DNA of 31,113 bases from NCBI GenBank assembly GCA_913046825.1, contig CAJWTF010000031.1, positions 1 to 31,113 of the forward strand. Reading direction: 5' to 3'. A program made the translations under genes and the position numbers. Source of the DNA: an uncultured Rickettsiales bacterium. GTDB taxonomy: Bacteria > Pseudomonadota > Alphaproteobacteria > UBA8366. This document shows positions 8,578-16,721 of this stretch, in pieces (within the stretch, counting starts at the first letter, position 1; every line of letters begins with the position of its first letter). The notes under the pieces were generated by a model. That model was not told where the DNA came from. It did not search any database and was given only the letters and a program-made list of their open reading frames with translations.

Positions 8578-9867
8578 TTAGGCAAACATGACCGCACAAA
8601 TTGCGACTGCCGCCGCAACCCCCGCAATATCCGCTGTCAGGCCCGCGGCCAGCGCATGCCGGATACGGCGAATGTTCACCGCACCGAAATACACCGCCAA
8701 AACATAGAAGGTCGTCTCCGTCGATCCTTGGAACGTACTGACTAGAAAACCCACATAAGTATCCGGTCCTGTCGCCGGGTCAGACAGGATCGACGCCAGA
8801 ATGCCGTATGCCCCCGACCCTGACAAAGGACGCAGGAGCGCCATCGGCAATGCTTCGACCGGCAAGCCTATCAACTCCGTCACAATGCCTAAAGGTTGGA
8901 TCAGTAATTCCATGGCGCCGCTAGCGCGGAACATGCCGACCGCCACCAGGATCGCGACCAAATAAGGAATAATACGGATCGCCACCTGAAAACCATCCTT
9001 CGCCCCATCGACGAACACTTCGTAGACCCGCACACCCCGCGACATGCCGAACCCCAACAGCGCCACCATCAAGCCCGGTATAATCCAGGGCGAGACCGCG
9101 CGGCCATAGAGGATTGCCAGCGGTATCAACGCGACAACACCCAGTAGCGCCAGCGCAGAAACCCATCCGGGATAAGCACCACTCTCTTCCGCGATAGGCG
9201 CGATCTCTTCGATTTCCCCAGCTTCCTCGCCCTCGACCGGATCTGGAACGGGCCCCATTGGAAACCAGCGCTGATAGAGTTTGGCGGAAAGGATGGCAAC
9301 GGTGGTGGATATCAAGGTGGCGAACAGCGTCGTCGGCAGGATCGCCGCCGGTTCGGCAGATCCGGCAGCCGCCCGTAATGCAATCACACCGGTCGGCAAT
9401 AGGGTAACACTCGACGTATTGACGGCAAGAAATAGGACCATGGCGTTGGTCGCGGTGCCTTTATGGGCATTCAGCTTATCGAGCTCCTGCATGGCGCGGA
9501 TACCGAACGGAGTCGCCGCATTGCCGAGCCCCATCACATTTGCCGAAAGATTCAAGATCATCGCACCCATGGCTGGATGTTCGGCCGGCACTTCAGGGAA
9601 AATTCGGACCATCAGTGGGCGCAGCAGACGCGCTATAATAGTCAACAGCCCACCTACCTCGGCGACCTTCATCAGACCGAGAAAAAGCGACATCACGCCG
9701 ACCAATCCGATCGCCAATGTGACAGAATCCGCCGCCGTATCGATCATGCCGGTCGCCAGTGCTTCCATCGGTTGGCCCGCATCCGGGGCGACCGGTTTGG
9801 CCGTGATCTGCCGGTAGCCGGCGACCAAAAACGAAATCAGTACGATGGCGAAGAAAACGGCGTTCAT
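8578..9867 (-). CDS. SpmA-SpmB fusion, nucleoside-recognition-domain membrane protein
   Basis: A 429-residue membrane protein joining two nucleoside-recognition (Gate-type) halves. The SpmA-like half is about 1-215, with LSANVMGLGNAATPFGIRAM and LNAHKGTATNAMVLFLAVNT, the classic SpmA signatures. After a charged linker rich in Glu (about 215-230) comes the SpmB-like half, with GMFRASGAMELLIQPLG, LRPLSGSGAYGILA and FQGSTETTFYVLAVYFGA. In endospore formers SpmA and SpmB act in spore core dehydration. In non-sporulating Proteobacteria the fused form is frequent and its role and substrate are unknown. The ATG overlaps the stop of the upstream phosphatase fusion (ATGA), indicating translational coupling. 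Confidence 0.9.
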   Translation of the reverse strand: MNAVFFAIVLISFLVAGYRQITAKPVAPDAGQPMEALATGMIDTAADSVTLAIGLVGVMSLFLGLMKVAEVGGLLTIIARLLRPLMVRIFPEVPAEHPAMGAMILNLSANVMGLGNAATPFGIRAMQELDKLNAHKGTATNAMVLFLAVNTSSVTLLPTGVIALRAAAGSAEPAAILPTTLFATLISTTVAILSAKLYQRWFPMGPVPDPVEGEEAGEIEEIAPIAEESGAYPGWVSALALLGVVALIPLAILYGRAVSPWIIPGLMVALLGFGMSRGVRVYEVFVDGAKDGFQVAIRIIPYLVAILVAVGMFRASGAMELLIQPLGIVTELIGLPVEALPMALLRPLSGSGAYGILASILSDPATGPDTYVGFLVSTFQGSTETTFYVLAVYFGAVNIRRIRHALAAGLTADIAGVAAAVAICAVMFA

Positions 9868-11528
9868 GAAGTGTCGCCGGCCTCCGCATCCGCCGCAACG
9901 AAAGCCTCAAGCAGCGCCGCCGCATCGGTGACCCGTAGCGTCGGCACCACGCCATCATCGGTTGCATTCGCATTGCCGCTTTCCACCATGACCGAGCGTA
10001 ACCCGGCGGCGGACGCACCGGCGATATCGGTTTCTGCCGTATCGCCAATCATGATCGTCTCTTCGACCCGCAGCCCGAGGCCTGTCAGCGCCTGCTGGAA
10101 TATACCCGGTTGTGGTTTGCCTATAACTGTCGCCCGAGCATCTCCTGCCGCTTCGATAAACGCCTGTACCGCGCCCGATCCGGCCCTTAGGCCGCCTTCG
10201 ATAGGCACGGTGAGGTCCGGATTGGTGACGATCAGCTTGGCCCCCGCACGGACATGTATCGACGCATCGGAAAGACATTGCAGCGTGAGCGACAAATCGA
10301 TCCCCGCAACCACGAAATCCGGTGCCTTGCTCTCAACTGCTCCGGCCGCCGACAGCTCGCGCCGCAGCGCATCTCCGCCGACAATGAATACCCGTGCGCC
10401 AGGTTTGGCTTCCGTCACATAGCGCGCGGCCGCCCATCCGGATGTCACGATCCGCTCGCCCGGAAGGTCGATCCCCATGCCCGCTAGTTTTTGTGAATAT
10501 TCCGCGCCGGTCTTCAGCGCATTATTCGTAATGGCGCCGACAACACGCCCAGTCTCGGCAAGATAGGCGAAGAGTTCTGGAGCGCCCGGAATGACTTCCT
10601 CGCCGCGATAGACTACTCCGTCCAGATCGAATAGCACGCCACGCACATTCGCCAGTGGCGCCTCCATTCGTCGCTCGTCACGGCGACGACGAAGTTCGTC
10701 AAAACTCGGCAATGGCGGGACCCAGCCATGTCCGATCGGCATCCGCACGTCCAAGGGGTCGGCGCCGTGGCATTGCCAGTGAATATCCTCTCCAATTTCG
10801 ATGGTGGACCAGGCCCCGGCCGGTGCTGGTGCGGTGGTAAAACTCTCGGTCAGCGATTGCAGCGACAGATATGGAATACCGTCGACCGAGTTCGCCTTGT
10901 TCCAATGCACGTGTCCAGCAACGCACAGCACCACATTCCCCGCCTCTCGCAAGACGCGGCGAATCTCTTCCGTTTCGCTGTATTGCGAACAATGCTGGTT
11001 AGCCTCGAAATAGAAATTACCAGTCATCAACGCGCCGTCGAGCGGCACATGACTAAAGACAATGGCGGGAAGATCGGTGGCGGCTAAGTCATCGGCAAGC
11101 CATTGGATATCCCCGTCGGTCAACGAAAATCCATCCTGGCGGTCGTATTTAACTCCCGCTTGCCAAAACACTAGGTGGAAGCCATTAATATCCAAGCTTT
11201 CGCTTGTAAGCGACGTGCCGAGCAATTCCTCTCCATCCTGCCGAGTCATGAATTCAAGATCATGATTTCCCGCGAGATGGCGGCGCGGAATGCTCACCCG
11301 CTGGAATGCCCCCGCGACATCCGCGGTCAGACGACGGTCGGTCGCGTTATCCTTATCGCTGATTCGGTCGCCGAGATCGACCACTAAATCGGCACCCCAA
11401 TCATTTGCGAAATCGACGAACTTGTGCAGCAGCGGTAGGGCCTCGTCTCCCCGCTTCGTCTTCGTTGGCGGGCCATGGTGGATATCCGTGACCAACGCCA
11501 ATCTCAGTTTCGGCTTCGACGCGCTCAT
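9864..11528 (-). CDS. fusion of calcineurin-like metallophosphoesterase and NagD-type HAD phosphatase
   Basis: A 554-residue cytosolic protein with two phosphatase domains from unrelated folds. Residues 8-260 are a metallophosphoesterase with all metal-site motifs: TDIHHG (Asp15, His17), DLGD (51-54), GNHD (87-90), SHVP (His160) and GHVH (205-208). Residues 296-545 are a HAD-IIA phosphatase: DLDGVVYRG (nucleophile Asp301, Asp303), ITNN (333-336), IGKPQPGIF (Lys471) and GDTAETD (Asp496). An Arg-rich linker (280-288) joins them. The HAD-IIA group includes 4-nitrophenyl phosphatase, phosphoglycolate phosphatase and NagD. The MPE half resembles small phosphodiesterase/phosphatase enzymes. Both active sites look complete. 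Substrates are unknown. The start overlaps the DinB-family stop by 4 nt, and the end overlaps SpmAB by 4 nt. Confidence 0.9.
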   Translation of the reverse strand: MSASKPKLRLALVTDIHHGPPTKTKRGDEALPLLHKFVDFANDWGADLVVDLGDRISDKDNATDRRLTADVAGAFQRVSIPRRHLAGNHDLEFMTRQDGEELLGTSLTSESLDINGFHLVFWQAGVKYDRQDGFSLTDGDIQWLADDLAATDLPAIVFSHVPLDGALMTGNFYFEANQHCSQYSETEEIRRVLREAGNVVLCVAGHVHWNKANSVDGIPYLSLQSLTESFTTAPAPAGAWSTIEIGEDIHWQCHGADPLDVRMPIGHGWVPPLPSFDELRRRRDERRMEAPLANVRGVLFDLDGVVYRGEEVIPGAPELFAYLAETGRVVGAITNNALKTGAEYSQKLAGMGIDLPGERIVTSGWAAARYVTEAKPGARVFIVGGDALRRELSAAGAVESKAPDFVVAGIDLSLTLQCLSDASIHVRAGAKLIVTNPDLTVPIEGGLRAGSGAVQAFIEAAGDARATVIGKPQPGIFQQALTGLGLRVEETIMIGDTAETDIAGASAAGLRSVMVESGNANATDDGVVPTLRVTDAAALLEAFVAADAEAGDTS

Positions 11529-12025
11529 GGGTTTATAACCCAGTGCATGTCCAACATCTGTGTTTCAATGCCCGTTTGGCTAAACATATCGTGGATCTGT
11601 CCTTGGTGATGGGTTTCATGATTGAAAAAACGCGTCAGCAATAAATTTGTCGTATCTTCCAGGCGACGCCCCTCGTTATTGGTATAAATTATTTAACCGG
11701 CGACATAGTCGTCGTCGAGGCTTTCGACAAACGTCGTTATCCGCTCGTCTTCCGCCATCCGTGCCGTTCTAAGAGCGTCAAATTCTACAAACAGGAGCGC
11801 GTCCAGCCCGGTCGTTGGTGACGTACCACCCTCGAACCTCGCCATCCATACCCGATCACCGACAAGGAGATGATTGAGTGTCCCGTGGATGCTATTAAAA
11901 AAGCCTTTTCGATCCACCTTGCGATCTGCATCGGTAAGCTTGGTGCAGACATCGTATGGGCGTTCATTCGCTCCGGTGTTGTAGCGGGCAAGCATTCGGA
12001 AATGATCAGTGAGGAATTTTGTCAT
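11525..12025 (-). pseudogene. DinB-family protein with a single premature TAA
   Basis: From the ATG at 12025 the frame encodes 110 residues of a DinB-family protein (MTKFLTDHFRMLARYNTGAN at the start, then IHGTLNHLLVGDRVWMARF) and stops at a TAA at 11695-11693. The same frame then continues without further fault (YTNNEGRRLEDTTNLLLTRF, FFNHETHHQGQIHDM, LDMHWVINP) to a TGA at 11527-11525, giving the usual length of about 166 residues. The HxxxHHxQ motif supplying two of three metal ligands lies after the stop. The final TGA overlaps the next gene's ATG (ATGA), so the ancestral gene was part of this operon. The family is helical-bundle metal enzymes, some thiol-dependent transferases. A single nonsense change points to recent loss, an assembly error, or less likely readthrough. 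Confidence 0.82.
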
Positions 12026-12083
12026 GATCAGGCGAATTTAAGGTAAAGCCTCGGTCGGGAGCAAACAGCAATACGCGAGCCGC

Positions 12084-12893
12084 TCAGGCCTCGTCCATGC
12101 CCAACATCTTCCAACGCCGATAAAAAATAGACCGGCTTTGCTGCGAGACCGCCGCCAGCGGTCGGAGTAACCCCAGCATGAAGCGGGGGACCGGCGACGG
12201 TCGCATGACATCCATGAACACACAGTAGCGCCGTCCTTCGTTCTCGTTGACCGACCGGTGGATCAGCGTGTCGTCAAAAATGAACAGCGGGTCGTCCCGC
12301 CAGTAATGTTTGGTATTACCACATTCGATAAACATGTCTGCGTTCTGCGACGGGGTCAGATTGTAAAGTAACCGCAACGTCAGGCGCAGCGGACCGAAAT
12401 GCGAGGTCGTAGATTCCCGGCCATCGAAAACGGAGACGGCAATGGTCCGCAGATGCTCGAACGGTTGATTAAGTTCATCGATCTCAGTGTTGTACTGCTT
12501 GCCGAACCAACGATAGACAAACATCCCACGACGTCCTGTCTCGAGCTCCTGGTCGATCCGTGCAATGATTTCATCCTTGCGCGCGACAAAGACACCCAGG
12601 GCCTCGTCAATTTCCCGGCGGCAATCGTCAGAAAAATCTTCCGGCTGGTAGACCCGTTTGTTGCGGAAACAGAAAAGATCGACCAACAGATTGACCGGCG
12701 CGAACAACCACGCGGTAAAGAATCCATTGCCGAAAAAGTACCGATCGAACAATTCGACAGTCTTACGCTCGTTCCTCATTACGTCGATCAGGCCGAGCAC
12801 AATATAGGTCAGCGCGAAATACGGCATTAAAATCAGCGCAGCTGCCACGCCAAGAGCCGCTAAAATATTCTTCTTGAGCCGTTTCCATGTCAT
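12084..12893 (-). CDS. membrane aspartyl/asparaginyl beta-hydroxylase family dioxygenase
   Basis: A 269-residue Fe(II)/2-oxoglutarate oxygenase with N-terminal membrane helices (about 8-36, and a second hydrophobic stretch around 58-76). The catalytic domain shows His165 in SHFGPL, NLTPSQNADMFIECGN, then KHYWRDDPLFIFDDTLIH with His212, and Arg222 (GRRYC) as the likely 2-oxoglutarate anchor. The first motif is HxGP, as in mammalian AspH, not the HxD of LpxO. The membrane-bound layout and WRD...FDDTxIH pattern are otherwise like LpxO, which hydroxylates lipid A acyl chains. An envelope-lipid substrate is possible but inferred. It lies 58 nt upstream of the DinB-family pseudogene on the same strand and may head that operon. 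The frame is intact. No strong Shine-Dalgarno sequence is seen. Confidence 0.8.
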   Translation of the reverse strand: MTWKRLKKNILAALGVAAALILMPYFALTYIVLGLIDVMRNERKTVELFDRYFFGNGFFTAWLFAPVNLLVDLFCFRNKRVYQPEDFSDDCRREIDEALGVFVARKDEIIARIDQELETGRRGMFVYRWFGKQYNTEIDELNQPFEHLRTIAVSVFDGRESTTSHFGPLRLTLRLLYNLTPSQNADMFIECGNTKHYWRDDPLFIFDDTLIHRSVNENEGRRYCVFMDVMRPSPVPRFMLGLLRPLAAVSQQSRSIFYRRWKMLGMDEA

Positions 12894-13036
12894 GCAACGA
12901 TGCTTCCGTCTCGCCCAAACAACTGTCGGGCATCCTTTCTGTTAGAGAAGATCAACATTTTCCAGCACACCATCGGTGTCGAAACGTGAGCCAATCAGAT
13001 ACCACTACCCGATTTGGACGGATCACGCCACCAGAC

Positions 13037-13120
13037 ATGGCATGGCTGGCCCAGGCACCCGAAGAACCTGTGCTCGACCCGGAACTTGCCATCGTGGACA
13101 CTCATCATCGTCGGATATCA
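13037..13120 (+). pseudogene. amidohydrolase N-terminal remnant
   Basis: A short stretch reads MAWLAQAPEEPVLDPELAIV followed by DTHH. The sequence PELxIVDxHHHLW is the beginning of TIM-barrel amidohydrolases of the Amidohydro_2 group, with the metal-binding His pair. Here the third His and Trp are lost, and nothing further of the barrel can be followed. The 190 nt after it, up to the VOC pseudogene, give only mixed-frame scraps. The segment from 12894 to 13036 shows nothing I can name. Short match, so low confidence. Confidence 0.35.
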
Positions 13121-13310
13121 TCTCGATCCAGGCTGCCATACTGTTCTCCACTGGCGTAAATTACCCGGCGCTATTCTCCGCTCTCAGACTGCCCAAGATC
13201 GATACCGCCAAGTATATTGCGGAAGCACCGTGCATTATTGAGTTGAAGCCCGTCAAAATTCACCGGCCCTTGATTATAAGAGGACACACATAGAACTCGG
13301 ATCCTTTTCG

Positions 13311-13662
13311 ATGAGCCTGACCGGGAAAGACCTTGCCACCTCGACCTCATTTCATAAGAAGCTCGGATTCACGCCCGTCGGTGTGGACGCGAAGCAAAAT
13401 TGGCGGATCCTATAGAATGGCGATCATGTCATTGGCTTGTTCCACGGGATGTTCGAGGGGATAGATACTGACCTTCAATCCAGGTTAGGACCAAGATGGC
13501 AATCTGCTGAATTCTTATACGGATGTGCGTGAATTACAGCAGGAGTTTAAGGACACCGGGATTTCCCCCGATGACGAAGTTTAGAATTAGACAACCGGAG
13601 CGGGCAGTATCATGCCGCGTGACCCGGACGGGAACCAAATACTGATCGATCAACACAGATAA
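13311..13662 (+). pseudogene. VOC (glyoxalase/bleomycin-resistance fold) protein, broken
   Basis: The decayed gene reads MSLTGKDLATSTSFHKKLGF, TPVGVDAKQNWRIL, stop (TAG), NGDHVIGLFHGMFEG, then a +1 frame change into LTFNPG, TAG, DQDGNLLNSYTDVRELQQEF, KDTGISPDDEV, two TAGs, TTGAGSIMPRDPDGNQILID, QHR, stop. The order (vKDL..s..FY..LGF, then the late DPDGNxIxID) is the single-domain VOC pattern of about 115 residues. Four in-frame TAG codons plus one frameshift rule out expression as one protein. TAG is not reassigned here, since intact genes in the window also end in TAG. The ATG at 13311 is the natural start. Confidence 0.8.
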
Positions 13663-13688
13663 GCGACAAGAGTTTATATCCCTGACAC

Positions 13689-16016
13689 TTACCCCCGCAC
13701 CTCACGCAACGCCGCCCACACCCGCTGCGGGGTCGCTGGCATATCCAGCGCCTTCACGCCCGCCGGACGAAGCGCGTCGACGATGGCGTTCATCAGGGCT
13801 GGCATGGCGCCAACGCAGCCGGCTTCGCCCGCGCCTTTGACGCCAATGGGGTTGGTCGCCGTGATCGCGTTCTCGTTCACGGCGGATTCGAAATTCGGCA
13901 CCGTGTCGGCACGCGGCATCACGTAGTCCATGAAGGAGCCGGTGATGAGCTGGCCCGTCTCGCGGTCCCAGCGCATGTCCTCGAACAGGATTTGCCCGAC
14001 CCCTTGCACGATGCCGCCATGCAGTTGGCCGTCGAGCAGTAGGGAATTCAGGACGGTGCCGACGTCGTCGACTGCGACGTAGCGGGTGATCTCCAGCTCG
14101 CCGGTCTCGGGATCGATTTCGACCTCGACCACGTGGCAGCCATTCGGGTATGTCGGCGCGGGCGGGCGCCATGACGCCCATTCACTCAGCCCCACTTCCA
14201 TGCCGGGCGGCGCCATCATGAAGTTCTGCAACAGTTTGGCGCAGTCGGTAAGGCTGACGGATTTATCCGTCCCAGCCACGGTGAAGACGCCGTCGGTGAA
14301 TTCGATATCGCCCTCCCCCGCTTCCAGATGATGGGCTGCCGCCTTGCGGCCCTTCTCAATCACTTTCTCCGCCGCCAGCATCAGTGCGGCACCGCCGACG
14401 CCGGACGAGCGCGAGCCGAACGTGCCGGTCCCCGCCATGCCGTGATCGGTATCGCCCTGCTGGTAGTAGATTTCTTCGAACTCGAGCCCGAGCTTGTCCG
14501 AGAGCATTTGGCGGAACACCGTCTCATGCCCTTGGCCGTGGTTGTGAGTTCCCATGACCAAGGTCACGGTTCCGGACGGATCGAAGCGTACCTCTGCCCA
14601 CTCCGGAAAGCCGCCTGCCGATTGTTCGATTACGCTGGCGATGCCGATACCGCGCAATTTTCCTACCGCCGTCGACGTCTCTCGCCGAGCTGCGAAATCG
14701 CCGTAGTTGGCCATATCCAATGCAGCATCCATGTTCTTTTCGAACTGGCCGGAATCGTAATTGAAGGTAAGCGCAGTCTGGTACGGTAGAGCCGATTCCG
14801 GAATATAGTTGCGGCGCCGCAACTCCGCTGGGTCAATGCCAAGCTCCGCCGCCGCCGTATCGATGGCGCGCTCCAACACATAGGCCGCTTCCGGCCGCCC
14901 CGCCCCCCGATAAGGACCGATGGAGGGCGTATTGCTGAAAACACCCATCACTTTCGTATAGATCGCGGGTGTCGTGTAGGTGCCTGCCAAAGTGCCGAGA
15001 TTGCCGACACTCGGGTGCACGCCGAGCATCGAGAGATAAGCGCCAAGATTCGCCATCGTCAGAACCCGAAAGGCGAGGAACTTACCGTCTGCGTCCAGCG
15101 CCAGCTCCACCTTCGAGATATTATCCCGGGCTTGCTCGTCGGTCAGGAAATGTTCGGAGCGATCGCCGGTCCATTTCACCGGCCGGTCCAAATCGCGCGC
15201 CGCATGCAAACACAATGCATTCTCCGCATACGGGCCCGAGCGCATCCCGAACGCACCGCCCATATCATGGCTGACCACGCGCAGTTTATTCTGCGGAACT
15301 TTCAACATCGGCTCCGCCATGGCCTGGCGCACGAGGTGCGGGCCTTGAGTTCCGGTGTAGAGGGTAAAGCGGTCCTTAAACTTGTCGTACTCACCGGTGC
15401 AGGCGCGTGGCTCCATCGGGGCCACGGCGACGCGGGTTATGTCCAGCTCCAACCTCGTGACATGCGGTGCCCCGGCGATGGCCGCTTCGACCGCCGCCTT
15501 GTCGCCTTCCTCGTGAACGAAACAGACATTGTCCGGTGCTTCTTCCCAGACCGACGGCGCGCTTGCGCTCAACACGTCTGCTGTTGCGGTGACCGAGGGC
15601 AGTTCCTCATACTCAACCGCCACCAATTCCGCGGCGTCGCGCGCCTGATCGTGGCTCTCCGCCACCACGAAGGCCACGTAATCGCCGACATACTGAACGA
15701 GCTTTTGGCGCAGCGGCACGTTCGGCGGGATAAACATCTCTGACCCATCGGCGCGTTTCCGGATGGCCATGGGCGGCACCTTGCCATAGCCCGCCGCCTC
15801 AATATCGGCACCAGTATAGATCGCAAGCACACCGTTCGCCGCGAGCGCCGACGTCGTATCGATGGAGATCATCCGGGCCTTCGCATGCGGTGAGCGGACC
15901 ACATAGCCATAGGCCTGTCCCGGGCGGTTCAGGTCGTCCGAATATTGACCGCCGCCCCTCAGCAGACGCGGGTCCTCCCAACGCGGGATACCTTGCCCAA
16001 TACCGAATTTCGTCAT
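13689..16016 (-). CDS. xanthine dehydrogenase-family molybdopterin-binding subunit
   Basis: A 775-residue large subunit of a molybdenum hydroxylase (xanthine oxidase family). Visible are IGQGIPRWEDPRLLRGGG at the start (small ald_xan_dh_C domain to about 140), then the Mo-binding domain. Its landmarks are GGAFGMRSG (253-261), PYRGAGRPEA (368-377), GTHNHGQGHET (489-499) and the catalytic Glu731 in GVKGAGEAGCVGA. The active-site loop is YRGAGR, not the AYRCSFR of true form I CO dehydrogenase, so CO oxidation is unlikely. An N-heterocycle, aldehyde or acyl substrate is more plausible. These enzymes need a 2Fe-2S subunit and an FAD subunit. Neither lies beside it, so they are elsewhere or lost. 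The start at 16016 has GGGGGT just upstream. The 2.3-kb frame is clean among decayed neighbours. Confidence 0.9.
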   Translation of the reverse strand: MTKFGIGQGIPRWEDPRLLRGGGQYSDDLNRPGQAYGYVVRSPHAKARMISIDTTSALAANGVLAIYTGADIEAAGYGKVPPMAIRKRADGSEMFIPPNVPLRQKLVQYVGDYVAFVVAESHDQARDAAELVAVEYEELPSVTATADVLSASAPSVWEEAPDNVCFVHEEGDKAAVEAAIAGAPHVTRLELDITRVAVAPMEPRACTGEYDKFKDRFTLYTGTQGPHLVRQAMAEPMLKVPQNKLRVVSHDMGGAFGMRSGPYAENALCLHAARDLDRPVKWTGDRSEHFLTDEQARDNISKVELALDADGKFLAFRVLTMANLGAYLSMLGVHPSVGNLGTLAGTYTTPAIYTKVMGVFSNTPSIGPYRGAGRPEAAYVLERAIDTAAAELGIDPAELRRRNYIPESALPYQTALTFNYDSGQFEKNMDAALDMANYGDFAARRETSTAVGKLRGIGIASVIEQSAGGFPEWAEVRFDPSGTVTLVMGTHNHGQGHETVFRQMLSDKLGLEFEEIYYQQGDTDHGMAGTGTFGSRSSGVGGAALMLAAEKVIEKGRKAAAHHLEAGEGDIEFTDGVFTVAGTDKSVSLTDCAKLLQNFMMAPPGMEVGLSEWASWRPPAPTYPNGCHVVEVEIDPETGELEITRYVAVDDVGTVLNSLLLDGQLHGGIVQGVGQILFEDMRWDRETGQLITGSFMDYVMPRADTVPNFESAVNENAITATNPIGVKGAGEAGCVGAMPALMNAIVDALRPAGVKALDMPATPQRVWAALREVRG

Positions 16017-16105
16017 GCTTACCCCCGGATTCGACGCTACGGTTTAAAGATGATCAGAATTAGCCCAAAACACTGGGTCGGCAAAGCCCGTCGGAGTCCA
16101 CCATC

Positions 16106-16591
16106 GCAAAGGCCGAAACGTTGGACCTGATCCCTGATCTGTCGTTAACGGCGAACCTGGCGCTCTTCGCGGCGCTGGCAGCAACCATCTAGTTTGACGG
16201 GAAACTGCTCTCACATTTGGCGAATCAGTCCGGGCGCGGCATAAGTTTCATCAGCACTGCCCTCTTGGCGACAACGACGTAACTACCAAGACGCAGCAAC
16301 ACCATCGCCGCCGTCCGCGTAAGCGCCTATGCGATAGCGATCTAAAATATTTTCGGCAGCAACCTGATCATGGTGTTGGTGTGGTCCAAAGCGGATATAA
16401 TGTTACCGTGACAGCTTGCTTACCAACCAGGTCGACAAAACTGTGAAATTGGCCCTGCTTTAATATGGCATCCCGGTCACCGCGATCTAAGTGATCGATC
16501 TTTTGGCAAATTAGAAAACGCGTGTGTTCAGCATCGGGCTCGATCGCCCATCGTGCTGATCGTCTATCTGGTGTCGGTCTTCGCGTTCTAA
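16106..16591 (+). pseudogene. Na+/Ca2+ exchanger (CaCA) family gene, broken
   Basis: In one frame the sequence gives LTANLALFAALAATI, TAG, FDGKLLSHLANQSGRGISFI, STALLATTT, TAA, LPRRSNTIAAVRVSAYAIAI, TAA, NIFGSNLIMVLV. This follows the second half of a sodium/calcium antiporter, whose alpha repeat reads ...TGLxxAFIGxxLLAxxTSLPExxTTIAAVRxGAxDLAxGNIFGSN. The stops fall at family-conserved positions, and the conserved acidic residues of SLPE and of the repeat are lost. Downstream, frame changes lead through VDKTVKLALLQYGIPVTAI to a last hydrophobic scrap ending at TAA 16589-16591. Only the C-terminal half is recognisable, so the N-terminal half has been deleted or eroded. The remaining 130 nt up to the GST stop show nothing more. 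Confidence 0.72.
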
Positions 16592-16721
16592 GCGGAGCGC
16601 TCAAGCTTCGTTACTCGCGTTTCCCGGAGTGGTGATTGCAGCATACGGGATCCAATTCACACCGGCCCTATATATGTACCCCAGGTCGCTAATGTGTCCG
16701 AGGTACATTTGTAGGTAAGAA

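Noticed and set aside
9281..10422. Plus-strand frames antisense to SpmAB and the phosphatase fusion
   Set aside because: They are low-complexity shadows of strongly supported minus-strand genes, with no family resemblance.
13311..13662. TAG reassigned to a sense codon
   Set aside because: Several intact genes end at TAG with proper family C-termini, the VOC trace also needs a frameshift, and other pseudogenes carry TAA and TGA as well.
13689..16016. Carbon monoxide dehydrogenase CoxL
   Set aside because: The active-site loop reads PYRGAGR and lacks the AYRCSFR signature of form I CO dehydrogenase.
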